A DNA stretch of 64,000 nucleotides from Streptomyces fumanus (GTDB lineage Bacteria; Actinomycetota; Actinomycetes; Streptomycetales; Streptomycetaceae). Positions 24,478 through 32,444 of the stretch are shown here, piece after piece. Every line of letters starts with the position of its first letter. The stretch's first letter is position 1. A model generated the notes under the pieces. It was not told the DNA's origin, did not search any database, and saw only the letters and a program-made list of their open reading frames with translations. The stretch lies in the NCBI RefSeq assembly GCF_014655295.1, contig NZ_BNBI01000015.1, positions 120,555-184,554 of the forward strand. Direction: 5' to 3'. A program made the position numbers and the translations under genes.

Positions 24478-25683
24478 ATGGCCCGCCTCGCCCAGACCGC
24501 CGGTCTGACCGACGTCCAGCAGGAGATCCTGGCCACCGTCCGCGACTTCGTGGACAAGGAGATCCTCCCGGTCGCCACCGAACTGGAGCACCGCGACGAG
24601 TACCCCCAGGCCATCGTGGACGGCCTGACGGAACTCGGCCTGTTCGGCCTGATGATCCCCGAGGAGTACGGCGGCCTGGGCGAGTCCCTGCTCACCTACG
24701 CGCTGTGCGTGGAGGAGATCGCCCGCGGCTGGATGTCGGTGTCCGGCATCATCAACACCCACTTCATCGTGGCGTACCTGCTCAAGCAGCACGGCACGGC
24801 GGAGCAGAAGGAGTACTTCCTGCCCCGGATGGCCGCCGGGGAGGTCCGGGGCGCGTTCTCCATGTCGGAGCCGGCGCTCGGCTCGGACGTCTCGGCGATC
24901 ACCTCCAAGGCGGTCCGGGACGGCGACGAGTACGTGCTGACCGGCCAGAAGATGTGGCTCACCAACGGCGGTACGTCGTCCCTGGTGGCCGTTCTGGTGC
25001 GCAGTGACGAGGGTCACCCCGAGGGGACCGCCCCGCACCGGTCGATGACGACGTTCCTGGTGGAGAAGGAGCCCGGGTTCGGCGAGGTGCGCCCCGGTCT
25101 GACCATCCCCGGGAAGATCGACAAGATGGGCTACAAGGGCGTCGACACCACCGAGTTGATCATGGACGGACTGCGCATTCCGGCCGATCGGGTGCTCGGC
25201 GGGACCACCGGCCGAGGTTTTTACCAAATGATGGACGGCGTCGAGGTGGGACGGGTGAATGTCGCGGCGCGTGGCTGCGGCGTCGCTCAGCGTGCCTTCG
25301 AGCTGGGCGTCCGGTACGCCCAGCAGCGTCACACTTTCGGCAGGCCGATCGCCCAGCACCAGGCCGTCCAGTTCAAGCTGGCCGAGATGGCCACCAAGGT
25401 CGAGGCGGCGCATGCGATGATGGTGAACGCCGCACGCAAAAAGGACTCCGGTGAACGAAACGACCTGGAAGCGGGGATGGCCAAGTACCTCGCGTCCGAG
25501 TACTGCAAGGAGGTCGTGGAGGACGCCTTCCGCATCCACGGCGGCTACGGCTACTCCAAGGAGTACGAGATCGAGCGCCTCTACCGGGAGGCGCCGATGC
25601 TGCTGATCGGTGAAGGGACCGCCGAGATCCAGAAAATGATCATCGGACGCAGGCTGCTCGAAGAGTATCGATTCCAGGGCTGA
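24478..25683 (+). CDS. Acyl-CoA dehydrogenase, probable methylsuccinyl-CoA dehydrogenase
   Basis: A 401-residue protein starting MARLAQTAGLTDVQQEILAT, 2 bp after the previous stop. Acyl-CoA dehydrogenase hallmarks: EEYGGLGESLLTYALCVEEI, FSMSEPALGSDVSAITSKAV (FAD/substrate loop), GQKMWLTNGG, QQRHTFGRPIAQHQAVQFKL and the catalytic Glu region LLIGEGTAEIQKMIIGRRLL. The FAD enzyme oxidises methylsuccinyl-CoA to mesaconyl-CoA in the pathway if the operon context holds; generic short-chain activity is an alternative. It is the last gene of the ccr operon, followed by a hairpin. Confidence 0.87.
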   Translation: MARLAQTAGLTDVQQEILATVRDFVDKEILPVATELEHRDEYPQAIVDGLTELGLFGLMIPEEYGGLGESLLTYALCVEEIARGWMSVSGIINTHFIVAYLLKQHGTAEQKEYFLPRMAAGEVRGAFSMSEPALGSDVSAITSKAVRDGDEYVLTGQKMWLTNGGTSSLVAVLVRSDEGHPEGTAPHRSMTTFLVEKEPGFGEVRPGLTIPGKIDKMGYKGVDTTELIMDGLRIPADRVLGGTTGRGFYQMMDGVEVGRVNVAARGCGVAQRAFELGVRYAQQRHTFGRPIAQHQAVQFKLAEMATKVEAAHAMMVNAARKKDSGERNDLEAGMAKYLASEYCKEVVEDAFRIHGGYGYSKEYEIERLYREAPMLLIGEGTAEIQKMIIGRRLLEEYRFQG

Positions 25684-25692
25684 ATGTCCGGA

Positions 25693-25731
25693 TACGGGGT
25701 GTTTTCTTGGAGAAGAAGATCACACCCCGTA
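25693..25731 (+). terminator. Nested hairpin after the ccr operon
   Basis: TACGGGGTGT (25693-25702) pairs exactly with ACACCCCGTA (25722-25731). The loop itself holds TTCTT/AAGAA (25704-25708 with 25713-25717), a nested stem. It may terminate the ccr operon or act as an attenuator before psd. Confidence 0.6.
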
Positions 25732-25853
25732 GGGGCTCTTCGGCCGCCGACTCGGCTTCCTGGCTTACCCAGTTGCGGCCCCGAGCCGCTACGATCGCCG
25801 AAAAGCCGCCGTCCCCCGTCAGAGCGCGGCCTCATCCGCTACGAAGGTCATCC

Positions 25854-26510
25854 ATGCCCCACAGCCAAACCTCTGCACCTCGCGACAGCCTGGCCGGCGT
25901 ACGCCTCGCGCGCGGAGCATCGCCGTGGCTCCTCCCGACCGTCGCCACCGCGGCCGTCAGCCTGGTCCGCGCCCGCCGCTCGGGAGCCGCCAAGGCCGTC
26001 GCCGTCCCCGCCACCGCGCTGGCGGCGGGGATGCTGTGGTTCTTCCGCGACCCCGAGCGCGAGATCGCCCAGGGCCGGGTCGTCTCGCCCGCCGACGGCG
26101 TGGTGCAGAGCATCATGCCGTGGAAGGACGGCCGCACGCGCGTCGCCATCTTCATGAGCCCGCTCAACGTCCACGTGAACCGCGCGCCGCTGTCCGGCAC
26201 GGTCACCTCCGTCGAGCACGTGCCCGGCGGTTTCGTTCCCGCCTTCAACAAGGAGAGCGAGAACAACGAGCGGGTCGTCTGGCACTTCGACACCGAACTC
26301 GGCGACATCGAGATGATCCAGATCGCCGGCGCGGTGGCCCGTCGCATCGTCCCGTACGTGCCGCGGGGCACCAAGGTCGAGCAGGGTGAGCGGATCGGTC
26401 TCATCCGCTTCGGCTCGCGCGTCGACCTCTACCTGCCGGAGGGCGTGGAGGTCGCGGTCGAGGTCGGTCAGAAGACCGTGGCAGGGGTGACTCGCATTGA
26501 CCGTGATTGA
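25854..26510 (+). CDS. psd: Phosphatidylserine decarboxylase (archaeal-type short form)
   Basis: A 218-residue protein starting MPHSQTSAPRDSLAGVRLAR. It makes phosphatidylethanolamine from phosphatidylserine at the membrane. Visible are a hydrophobic segment (about 50-70, ATALAAGMLWFFRDPEREI), SPADGVVQSI, IFMSPLNVHVNR and the self-cleavage Gly-Ser at about residues 187-188 (IRFGSRVDLYLP), which yields the pyruvoyl Ser of the small subunit. A start at 25707 is rejected because it would read through the terminator hairpin. The pssA gene overlaps its end. Confidence 0.93.
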   Translation: MPHSQTSAPRDSLAGVRLARGASPWLLPTVATAAVSLVRARRSGAAKAVAVPATALAAGMLWFFRDPEREIAQGRVVSPADGVVQSIMPWKDGRTRVAIFMSPLNVHVNRAPLSGTVTSVEHVPGGFVPAFNKESENNERVVWHFDTELGDIEMIQIAGAVARRIVPYVPRGTKVEQGERIGLIRFGSRVDLYLPEGVEVAVEVGQKTVAGVTRIDRD

Positions 26511-27357
26511 TCCGGACACCAAGGCGGGCTGGGTCCCGGAGGCCGACGAGGTCGACGAATTCGAGCAGGAGGAGATGCCGCTCTCGCTCCGCCTGTCGAT
26601 AGCGGACACCCTGACCCTCGGCAACGCCACGTGCGGGTTCATGGCGGTGTACTTCACCACCACCGGCATCCTCATCCCGCACCTGCAGGGCAGCCAGGAG
26701 AGCGGCATGGCGCGGCACAGCGCCGCGACCGCCGTGATCCTGATGCTGTGCGCGGCCGTCTTCGACCTGTTCGACGGGCTCGTCGCGCGCAAGCTGCGGT
26801 CCTCGCCGATGGGCGCGGAGCTGGACAACCTCTCCGACCTGATCAGTTTCGGGCTGGCGCCGGCGTACTTCGTCCTGGTGTACGGCATGGTCGCTGACGA
26901 CGCGCACCAGCGGCTGGCGGCGGTCGGGGCGATCGTGGTGCTGCTGGCGGTCGTGCTGCGGCTGGCCAGATTCTCCTGCGTGACGGTGAAGGACGGCACG
27001 TTCCAGGGGATGCCGTCGCCGTTCGGGGCACTGACGGTCGTGTCGATCGTGCTGCTTGAGCTGCCGTTCGTGGCGACGGTGCTGGCGATCGTCGGGACGG
27101 CCTGGCTGATGGTGAGCCGGGTGGAGTACCCCAAGCCGCGGGGGCGGCTCGCGGTGGCGATGCTGTCGTGGATCGTGCTGTCGATGGGGCTGCTGGCGGC
27201 GTGGGCGTTCGACGCGCCGAGCGGGCAGTTGCTGCTGCAGACGGGGTGTGCGCTGCAGTTGGTCATGGGGGCGGTGATTCCGCTGTTCGCCACGGCGCGC
27301 CGGGTGAACAACTTCCGTGACAACCGGCGGGAGGCGCGGGCGGCGCAGTTGCCGTGA
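26497..27357 (+). CDS. pssA: CDP-diacylglycerol--serine O-phosphatidyltransferase
   Basis: A 286-residue protein. I choose the TTG at 26497 (MTVIDPDTKAGWVPEADEVD), because AGGGGTG is spaced 7 bp before it; a GTG at 26503 is also possible. The CDP-alcohol phosphotransferase motif is DGLVARKLRSSPMGAELDN followed by LSD (about 93-115). Several membrane helices follow (VAAVGAIVVLLAVVLRLARF-like segments and later VLELPFVATVLAIVG). It makes phosphatidylserine, the substrate of the overlapping psd, so the two form a phosphatidylethanolamine operon. Confidence 0.93.
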   Translation: MTVIDPDTKAGWVPEADEVDEFEQEEMPLSLRLSIADTLTLGNATCGFMAVYFTTTGILIPHLQGSQESGMARHSAATAVILMLCAAVFDLFDGLVARKLRSSPMGAELDNLSDLISFGLAPAYFVLVYGMVADDAHQRLAAVGAIVVLLAVVLRLARFSCVTVKDGTFQGMPSPFGALTVVSIVLLELPFVATVLAIVGTAWLMVSRVEYPKPRGRLAVAMLSWIVLSMGLLAAWAFDAPSGQLLLQTGCALQLVMGAVIPLFATARRVNNFRDNRREARAAQLP

Positions 27358-27426
27358 CGCCCCGCTGGGCGGGCCTCGGACCGGGTGCGGTTCGGGGCCC
27401 GCTTCTCTGTTTCCGGGCGCTGCCTG

Positions 27427-27640
27427 CCGGGGGCTCCGCCCCGGGCGCTGCGTGCCGGGGGCTCCGCCCCCGGACCCCCGGGCCTGTGCCCACCCACCAC
27501 CCGACTCGGTCGGCCGGGAGGTACCGAAACGGCCTGTCTCCCCGACTCGGTTCGCCGAGAGCTACCCGGGCGGTGCCCATTCGGCCTACCGAGTCGGGTG
27601 GGTGGGTGGGAAAGCGAGGGGCCGGGGGCGGAGCCCCCGG
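27427..27640. repeat. Cluster of GC-rich hairpins and inverted repeats between convergent genes
   Basis: The 287-bp gap between pssA and the convergent glycerate kinase gene is full of structure. CCGGGGG-CTCCG-CCCC(C)GG recurs at 27427-27444 and 27455-27473 inside a duplicated unit, and CCGGGGG/CCCCCGG again at 27622-27640. A long imperfect inverted repeat joins 27489-27515 (CCCACCACCCGACTCGGT core) to 27583-27610 (ACCGAGTCGGGTGGGTGGG core); CCCGACTCGGT occurs again at 27541. It probably ends transcription from both sides. Confidence 0.7.
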
Positions 27641-27644
27641 GGCC

Positions 27645-28796
27645 TCAGTTCAGGAAGTCGCGGGCGATGCGCTCGGCCACGCGCTCCAGGATCGGGCCCG
27701 CCTCCGCGATGCACACCGCCACGTCCGGCTCGACGTCCGTCAGCGGGTAGGCGCGGCGGATGCCGGCCCGCCCCAGCTCCTGGGCCGGCAGCGCCAGCCG
27801 CCCGCACACCGCGACGACCTCCTTGCCCGCCGCCCGCGCCGCCGCCGCGACCCCCGCGGGAGCCTTGCCGTGCAGGGTCTGCTCGTCCAGCGACCCCTCC
27901 CCGGTGATGACCAGCCCGGCCCGCTCCACCGCCGGCCCGAAGCCCAGCACGTCGAGCATCACCTCGATCCCCGGCCGGAACCGCGCCCCCAGCAGCAGCG
28001 CCCCGTACCCGATGCCGCCCGCGGCCCCCGCGCCCGGCGCGGCGGCGTACTCGGCGGCCCGTGCGCCCACCGCGCCCTCCAAGACCTTCACGAAGCGGCC
28101 GAGCGCCGCGTCGAGCGCGGCCACGTCGTCCGGCGAGGCCCCCTTCTGCGGGCCGTAGACCGCGGGCGCGCCCTTCGGCCCGGTCAGCGGGTTGTCGACG
28201 TCACTGGCGAGGACGAGTTCCACGCCGGCCAGCCGGGGGTCGAGCCCGGACAGGTCCGCCGAGGCCAGCGCGGCGAGCCCGCCGCCGCCCGGCGGCACCG
28301 GCTCCCCCTCCGCGTCCAGGAACCGCGCGCCCAGCGCCGACAGCATGCCCGCGCCGCCGTCGGTGGTGGCGCTGCCCCCGACCCCGAACACGATGGTCCG
28401 GGCCCCGGCGTCCAGCGCGGCCCGCAGCAGCTCACCGGAGCCGTACGTGGACGCCGTCAGCGGCGCCAGCACCCCGGCCGGAAGCCGCTGCAACCCGCTG
28501 GCCTCGGCCATCTCCACCACCGCCGTGCCGTCGCGCAGCGCGAACGCCGCCGTCACCTCCGCGCCGAGCGGCCCGGCGACCCGTACCTCCCGGCGTTCGA
28601 ACCCGGCCGCGACCGCCGCGGCCACCGTGCCGTCGCCGCCGTCGGCGACCGGCAGCGCCTCGACCGTCACGTCCGGCGCGACGCGGCGCAGCCCGGCGGT
28701 CACCCGCTCGGCGACCTCGACGGCCGTCAGCGAGCCCTTGAACTTGTCCGCGGCCACCAGTACCCGGCGGGCCCCGTCCACTGAAGCGTCAGCCAC
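27645..28796 (-). CDS. Glycerate kinase
   Basis: A 383-residue protein starting at GTG, VADASVDGARRVLVAADKFK, with GGGGAG 6 bp upstream; in-frame codons further out lack a ribosome site. It phosphorylates glycerate to phosphoglycerate (family type I, 2-phosphoglycerate forming). Seen are LVAADKFKGSLTAVEVAERV, PVADGGDGTVAAAVAAGF and FGVGGSATTDGGAGMLSALG, the Gly-rich fold motif. It links C2 or glyoxylate-derived carbon to glycolysis. It converges on pssA; the NUDIX gene is divergent. Confidence 0.93.
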   Translation of the reverse strand: MADASVDGARRVLVAADKFKGSLTAVEVAERVTAGLRRVAPDVTVEALPVADGGDGTVAAAVAAGFERREVRVAGPLGAEVTAAFALRDGTAVVEMAEASGLQRLPAGVLAPLTASTYGSGELLRAALDAGARTIVFGVGGSATTDGGAGMLSALGARFLDAEGEPVPPGGGGLAALASADLSGLDPRLAGVELVLASDVDNPLTGPKGAPAVYGPQKGASPDDVAALDAALGRFVKVLEGAVGARAAEYAAAPGAGAAGGIGYGALLLGARFRPGIEVMLDVLGFGPAVERAGLVITGEGSLDEQTLHGKAPAGVAAAARAAGKEVVAVCGRLALPAQELGRAGIRRAYPLTDVEPDVAVCIAEAGPILERVAERIARDFLN

Positions 28797-28954
28797 CTTG
28801 CTCTCCCCTTGCTCTCCGAGCCTTGCGCACGTCAAGGCAGTCGCGCCGCTGCGACCTTAACCGCAGCACGCCCCGGCCGTCATGCCCCCGCCCACCCGCC
28901 GGAACGGGACCGACGACCCGGAATGCGCGCGGTGCCCCTGGTTAGGCTTCCGGG

Positions 28955-29449
28955 ATGAGCACCGCTGACTACGCCACGTACATCGCCGGCCTCCCCCGGG
29001 TGCTGGCCGCCGCTGCCGCCCTGTTCCGGGACGCCGAGGGCCGGATCCTGCTGGTCGAGCCGAACTACCGCGAGGGCTGGGCGCTGCCCGGCGGCACGGT
29101 GGAGTCCGACGCCGGGGAGACGCCCCGGCAGGGCGCGCGCCGGGAGACGGCCGAGGAGATCGGCCTGGACGTCACCCTGGGCCCGCTGCTCGCGGTCGAC
29201 TGGGTGCCGGGCACGGACCGGCCGCCGCTGGTGGCGTACCTGTACGACGGCGGGGTCCTCACCGAGGACGACCTCAAGGCGATCCGGCTCCAGGAGGAGG
29301 AGCTGCTCTCCTGGCGGCTGGTCCCCCGCGAGGACCTCGCCGACCACCTCCGCGGTTCCCTGCACGCCCGCGTCCTGGCCGCCCTCGACGTCCTGACCGA
29401 GGGCACCGGGCCGGCCGAACTGGAGAACGGCCACCGCGTCGACCGCTGA
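28955..29449 (+). CDS. NUDIX hydrolase
   Basis: A 164-residue protein starting MSTADYATYIAGLPRVLAAA. The NUDIX box is present as GGTVESDAGETPRQGARRET followed by AEEIGL. Compared with the canonical G-x5-E-x7-R-E-x-x-E-E-x-G, two residues (Asp-Ala) are inserted before the first Glu; all acidic metal ligands (RETAEEIG) are kept. The family hydrolyses nucleoside-diphosphate-linked compounds. Substrate unknown; soluble. Confidence 0.88.
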   Translation: MSTADYATYIAGLPRVLAAAAALFRDAEGRILLVEPNYREGWALPGGTVESDAGETPRQGARRETAEEIGLDVTLGPLLAVDWVPGTDRPPLVAYLYDGGVLTEDDLKAIRLQEEELLSWRLVPREDLADHLRGSLHARVLAALDVLTEGTGPAELENGHRVDR

Positions 29450-29573
29450 CGGCTCCGCGACGCCGCGGCCGGTTCATCATCGCGACGGTCCGGGCGCGAC
29501 CCGTTGAACCGTCCGTGGCCCGCCTCCGTTGTGGACACCAACGCGAATTTCCCGCAACGCGAGAGGAACCCCC

Positions 29574-30266
29574 GTGTCGACACCACCCCAGAACCCGCCC
29601 CCACAGACCACCGGCCAGAGCCAGAACTCCCCCGCACCGGCACCCGCCGGGTCGAACCCGACGCCTGCTCCGATGGACCCGGAGGCTCAGAAGCAAGAAC
29701 CGAGCAAGAAGAATACGAGCGATGATCTGACCAACATGGCCGTGGCAGGCGGCACCCTGATAACCGGCGTCGGCAAGTTTCTCACGCCCAAAGCTCCGAC
29801 GGCAGGGCCCGCTGTAGCTGCCGCTGGCATGCTCATCGCATCGGCTGCCGAGGCAAAGCAGACTTATGATGCGACGCGGGCGCACGACCCTGCGAAGGCT
29901 GTCGGCTCGGCCGCGAAGTTTGCCGGCGCGGTGACCGCCGCCGCCAGTCAACCGCTGAATCCAGAACTGCAGCCCCAAGTGGAGGCGGGGGGCCTAGTGG
30001 TTGCCGCCGCAGGCGCATTGGGCCAATCCGCCGCAAATCACCTTTCGGGTTCCAACACGTCCCAAGGCGGCGCGCCCGCCCCGCAGGGCCAGAGCGGCGC
30101 CCCGTCCCAGCCAGCCCCCACCAGTCCGATTCCGCCCGGGACGCAGATGGCCCCCGCCGGCTCGCCGCCCCCCGGCACCACGGCGAGCAGTGCTCAGGCC
30201 AACAAGCCGCAGACGCCGCCGCCGACCGCGCAGACGCAGACGTCGCCGGGCAAGCGGGTGCGGTAA
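29574..30266 (+). CDS. Pro/Ala-rich orphan protein of unknown function
   Basis: A 230-residue protein. The GTG at 29574 (VSTPPQNPPPQTTGQSQNSP) is chosen because GAGAGG precedes it by about 7 bp. The N-terminal about 45 and C-terminal about 75 residues are disordered, rich in Pro, Gln and Ser; the middle (about 55-160) is Ala/Gly-rich helix with TNMAVAGGTLITGVGKFL and PAVAAAGMLIASAAEAKQTY. No enzyme motif, signal peptide or convincing membrane span is seen. The middle is less GC-rich than its neighbours (AAGAATACGAGCGATGATCT at the DNA level), hinting at recent acquisition. I do not recognise a family. Confidence 0.65.
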   Translation: MSTPPQNPPPQTTGQSQNSPAPAPAGSNPTPAPMDPEAQKQEPSKKNTSDDLTNMAVAGGTLITGVGKFLTPKAPTAGPAVAAAGMLIASAAEAKQTYDATRAHDPAKAVGSAAKFAGAVTAAASQPLNPELQPQVEAGGLVVAAAGALGQSAANHLSGSNTSQGGAPAPQGQSGAPSQPAPTSPIPPGTQMAPAGSPPPGTTASSAQANKPQTPPPTAQTQTSPGKRVR

Positions 30267-30312
30267 CCAGTCGCACCAGATGACCCGCGCCCGCGCCCAC
30301 CCGAGACGACCC

Positions 30313-30342
30313 GCCCCCGGCCCCGCGAAAGGGGCCGGGGGC
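30313..30342. terminator. Strong perfect hairpin terminator between convergent genes
   Basis: GCCCCCGGCCCC (30313-30324) pairs exactly with GGGGCCGGGGGC (30331-30342) over the loop GCGAAA, a 12-bp stem. It lies between the convergent stops at 30266 and 30363. Confidence 0.9.
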
Positions 30343-30362
30343 TCGCGTGTCGCGGGCGCGGG

Positions 30363-30845
30363 TCAGAACAGGGCTGCCCCCCGTTCGAAGTCCAGGAGCC
30401 GGCGTTTGCGGTCCAGGCCGCCGCCGTAGCCGGTGAGGCCCCCGCTCGCGCCGATGACGCGGTGGCAGGGGACGACGATGCCGATGGGGTTGCGGCCGTT
30501 GGCGAGGCCGACGGCGCGGGAGGCGGCGGGGTTGCCGAGCTCGGCGGCGAGTTCGCCGTAGGTGCGGGTCTCGCCGTAGGGGATGGCGCGCAGCCGGTCC
30601 CAGACGGTGCGCTGGAAGGGGGTGCCGAGCAGCCGCAGTTCCAGGGTGAACTCCTTGAGGTCACCGGCGAAGTAGGCGGTGAGCTGGTCGATCGCCGCGC
30701 CGAACGGGCGGTCGTCGCGGGGGCCGAAGGTCTCCTCGGGCGGGCGGTGGCGCTGGTCGGTCATGTACAGGCCGCACAGGACGCCGTCGTCGGCGACCAG
30801 GGTGAGGGGGCCGTAGGGGCTGTCGGTGACGGTGTGCTGCTTCAC
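30363..30845 (-). CDS. ogt: Methylated-DNA--protein-cysteine methyltransferase
   Basis: A 160-residue protein starting at GTG, VKQHTVTDSPYGPLTLVADD, with GAGGAA upstream. It removes O6-methyl from guanine by suicidal transfer to the active-site Cys in GIVVPCHRVIGASG; the DNA-binding part IPYGETRTYGELAAELGNPA and 'ASRAVGLANGRNPIG' precede it. It follows the Ada-AlkA gene by 10 bp on the same strand, forming an alkylation-repair operon. Confidence 0.95.
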   Translation of the reverse strand: MKQHTVTDSPYGPLTLVADDGVLCGLYMTDQRHRPPEETFGPRDDRPFGAAIDQLTAYFAGDLKEFTLELRLLGTPFQRTVWDRLRAIPYGETRTYGELAAELGNPAASRAVGLANGRNPIGIVVPCHRVIGASGGLTGYGGGLDRKRRLLDFERGAALF

Positions 30846-30855
30846 GCGGTGTTCC

Positions 30856-32325
30856 TCACTGGGGCAGGAAGTTGATCGGGTGGCTGTCGGTCGCCCACAG
30901 GTACTGGACGGCGTACGCCCGCCAGGGCCGCCAGGCCGCCGCACGGGCGGTGAGCGCCGCCGAGGTGGAGGGCAGGCCGAGGTCCCGGGCGGCGCGGCGG
31001 ACGCCGAGGTCGGTGGGGAGGAAGGCGTCGGGGTCGCCGAGGGCGCGCATGGCGATGACGTCGGCGGTCCAGGGGCCGAAGCCGGGCAGGGCGAGGAGGC
31101 GGGCCCGGGTGTCGGCCCGGTCGCTGTCGACGCCGAGGGGCAGCGAGCCGTCGGCCAGGTGGCGGACGAGGGTGGTGAACGTCGTCCGGCGGGTGCGCGG
31201 CATGGCCAGCGCCCCGGGGTCGGCCGCCGCGAGCGCCTCGGGGGTGGGGAAGAGGTGGGTGAGGCCGCCCTCGGGGTCGTCGACCGGGTCGCCGTGCGCG
31301 GTGACCAGGCGGGCGGCGTGGGTGCGGGCGGCGGCGGTGGAGACCTGCTGGCCGAGGACCGCGCGGACGGCGAACTCGGCCTCGTCGACGGTGCGCGGCA
31401 CCCGCCGCCCGGGCGCCTTGTCGACCAGCGGCGCGAGCAGCGCATCGGCGCGGAGCTGGTCGTCGATGGCGGCCGGGTCGGCGTCCAGGTCGAGCAGGCG
31501 CCGGCAGCGGCTGATGGCGACGGTCAGGTCCCGGGGGTCGCTCAGGGAGAGCCGGCAGGCGATGTGGTCGGGGCGCGGGGCGAGGGCGACCGTGCCGTGG
31601 CCGTACGGCAGGCGCAGGGTGCGGCGGTAGGCGCCGTCCCGCCATTCCTCCACGCCGGGTACGGCGGTGGCGGCGAGGTGCCCGAAGAGGTTGTCGGGGT
31701 TGAGGGGGGCGCGGAACGGCAGGCGCAGGGAGAGGGTGCCGGGGGTGGTGCCGGGGCCGGTGCGGGGCGCGCGGGCGCGCAGGTCGGTCGGGGAGAGCGC
31801 GAAGACCTCGCGGACGGTGTCGTTGAAGGTACGTACGGAGGCGAACCCGGCGGCGAAGGCGATCTGGGCCATGGGCAGCGTGGTCGTCTCGATGAGCAGC
31901 CGGGCGGTCTGGGCGCGCTGCGCGCGGGCCAGCGCGAGCGGTCCGGCGCCGAGTTCGGCCAGGAGCTGGCGTTCTATCTGCCGGGTGCTGTAGCCGAGCC
32001 GGGCGGCCAGGCCGGGTACGCCGTCGCGGTCCACGACGCCGTCGGCGATCAGCCGCATCGCGCGGGCGGTGAGGTCGGCGCGGTGGTTCCACTCCGGGGA
32101 GCCGGGGCTGGTGTCCGGGCGGCACCGCTTGCAGGCCCGGAACCCGGCCTGCTGGCAGGCGGCGGCGCTCGGGTAGAAGGTCATGTTCTCCGCTTTGGGC
32201 GGCACCACCGGGCAGCTCGGCCGGCAGTAGATGCCGGTCGTGGTGACGGCCGTGAAGAACCAGCCGTCGAAGCGCGCGTCCTTGGACCGGACGGCGCGCA
32301 CGCAGCGCTCGGTGTCGGTGTGCAT
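30856..32325 (-). CDS. alkA: Ada-like N-terminus fused to AraC HTH and AlkA DNA glycosylase
   Basis: A 489-residue protein starting MHTDTERCVRAVRSKDARFD (an ATG 12 bp further upstream is also possible). Order: Ada zinc/methyl-acceptor domain with Cys34, Cys38, Cys65 and Cys68 (TGIYCRPSCPVVPPK and ACKRCRP), AraC-type HTH (about 80-180, MAQIAFAAGFASVRTFNDTV), then an AlkA 3-methyladenine glycosylase with a helix-hairpin-helix and the catalytic Asp in LPGFGPWTADVIAMRALGDP followed by DAF. The Cys array senses methylphosphotriesters, so the protein likely activates its own operon (with ogt) on alkylation damage while removing alkylated bases. Confidence 0.93.
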   Translation of the reverse strand: MHTDTERCVRAVRSKDARFDGWFFTAVTTTGIYCRPSCPVVPPKAENMTFYPSAAACQQAGFRACKRCRPDTSPGSPEWNHRADLTARAMRLIADGVVDRDGVPGLAARLGYSTRQIERQLLAELGAGPLALARAQRAQTARLLIETTTLPMAQIAFAAGFASVRTFNDTVREVFALSPTDLRARAPRTGPGTTPGTLSLRLPFRAPLNPDNLFGHLAATAVPGVEEWRDGAYRRTLRLPYGHGTVALAPRPDHIACRLSLSDPRDLTVAISRCRRLLDLDADPAAIDDQLRADALLAPLVDKAPGRRVPRTVDEAEFAVRAVLGQQVSTAAARTHAARLVTAHGDPVDDPEGGLTHLFPTPEALAAADPGALAMPRTRRTTFTTLVRHLADGSLPLGVDSDRADTRARLLALPGFGPWTADVIAMRALGDPDAFLPTDLGVRRAARDLGLPSTSAALTARAAAWRPWRAYAVQYLWATDSHPINFLPQ

Positions 32326-32444
32326 CGCGTTCCGCATGGCTCCAGGATGGCCCCGCGGCCCCGCCGGGGCTGGCGAGAATGCGACATCCACCTCCCGCTC
32401 ACCGGGGCCGGGGGCGGCTCGGGGGCGGTGCGTAAGATGGCGGC

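Noticed and set aside
25707..25853. N-terminal extension of psd
   Set aside because: It would start inside the terminator hairpin and read through a Pro/Arg-rich stretch; the ATG at 25854 begins normal Psd sequence.
27427..27473. Possible CRISPR-like repeats
   Set aside because: Only two copies of a hairpin unit with no regular spacers; explained as palindromic terminator-like sequence.
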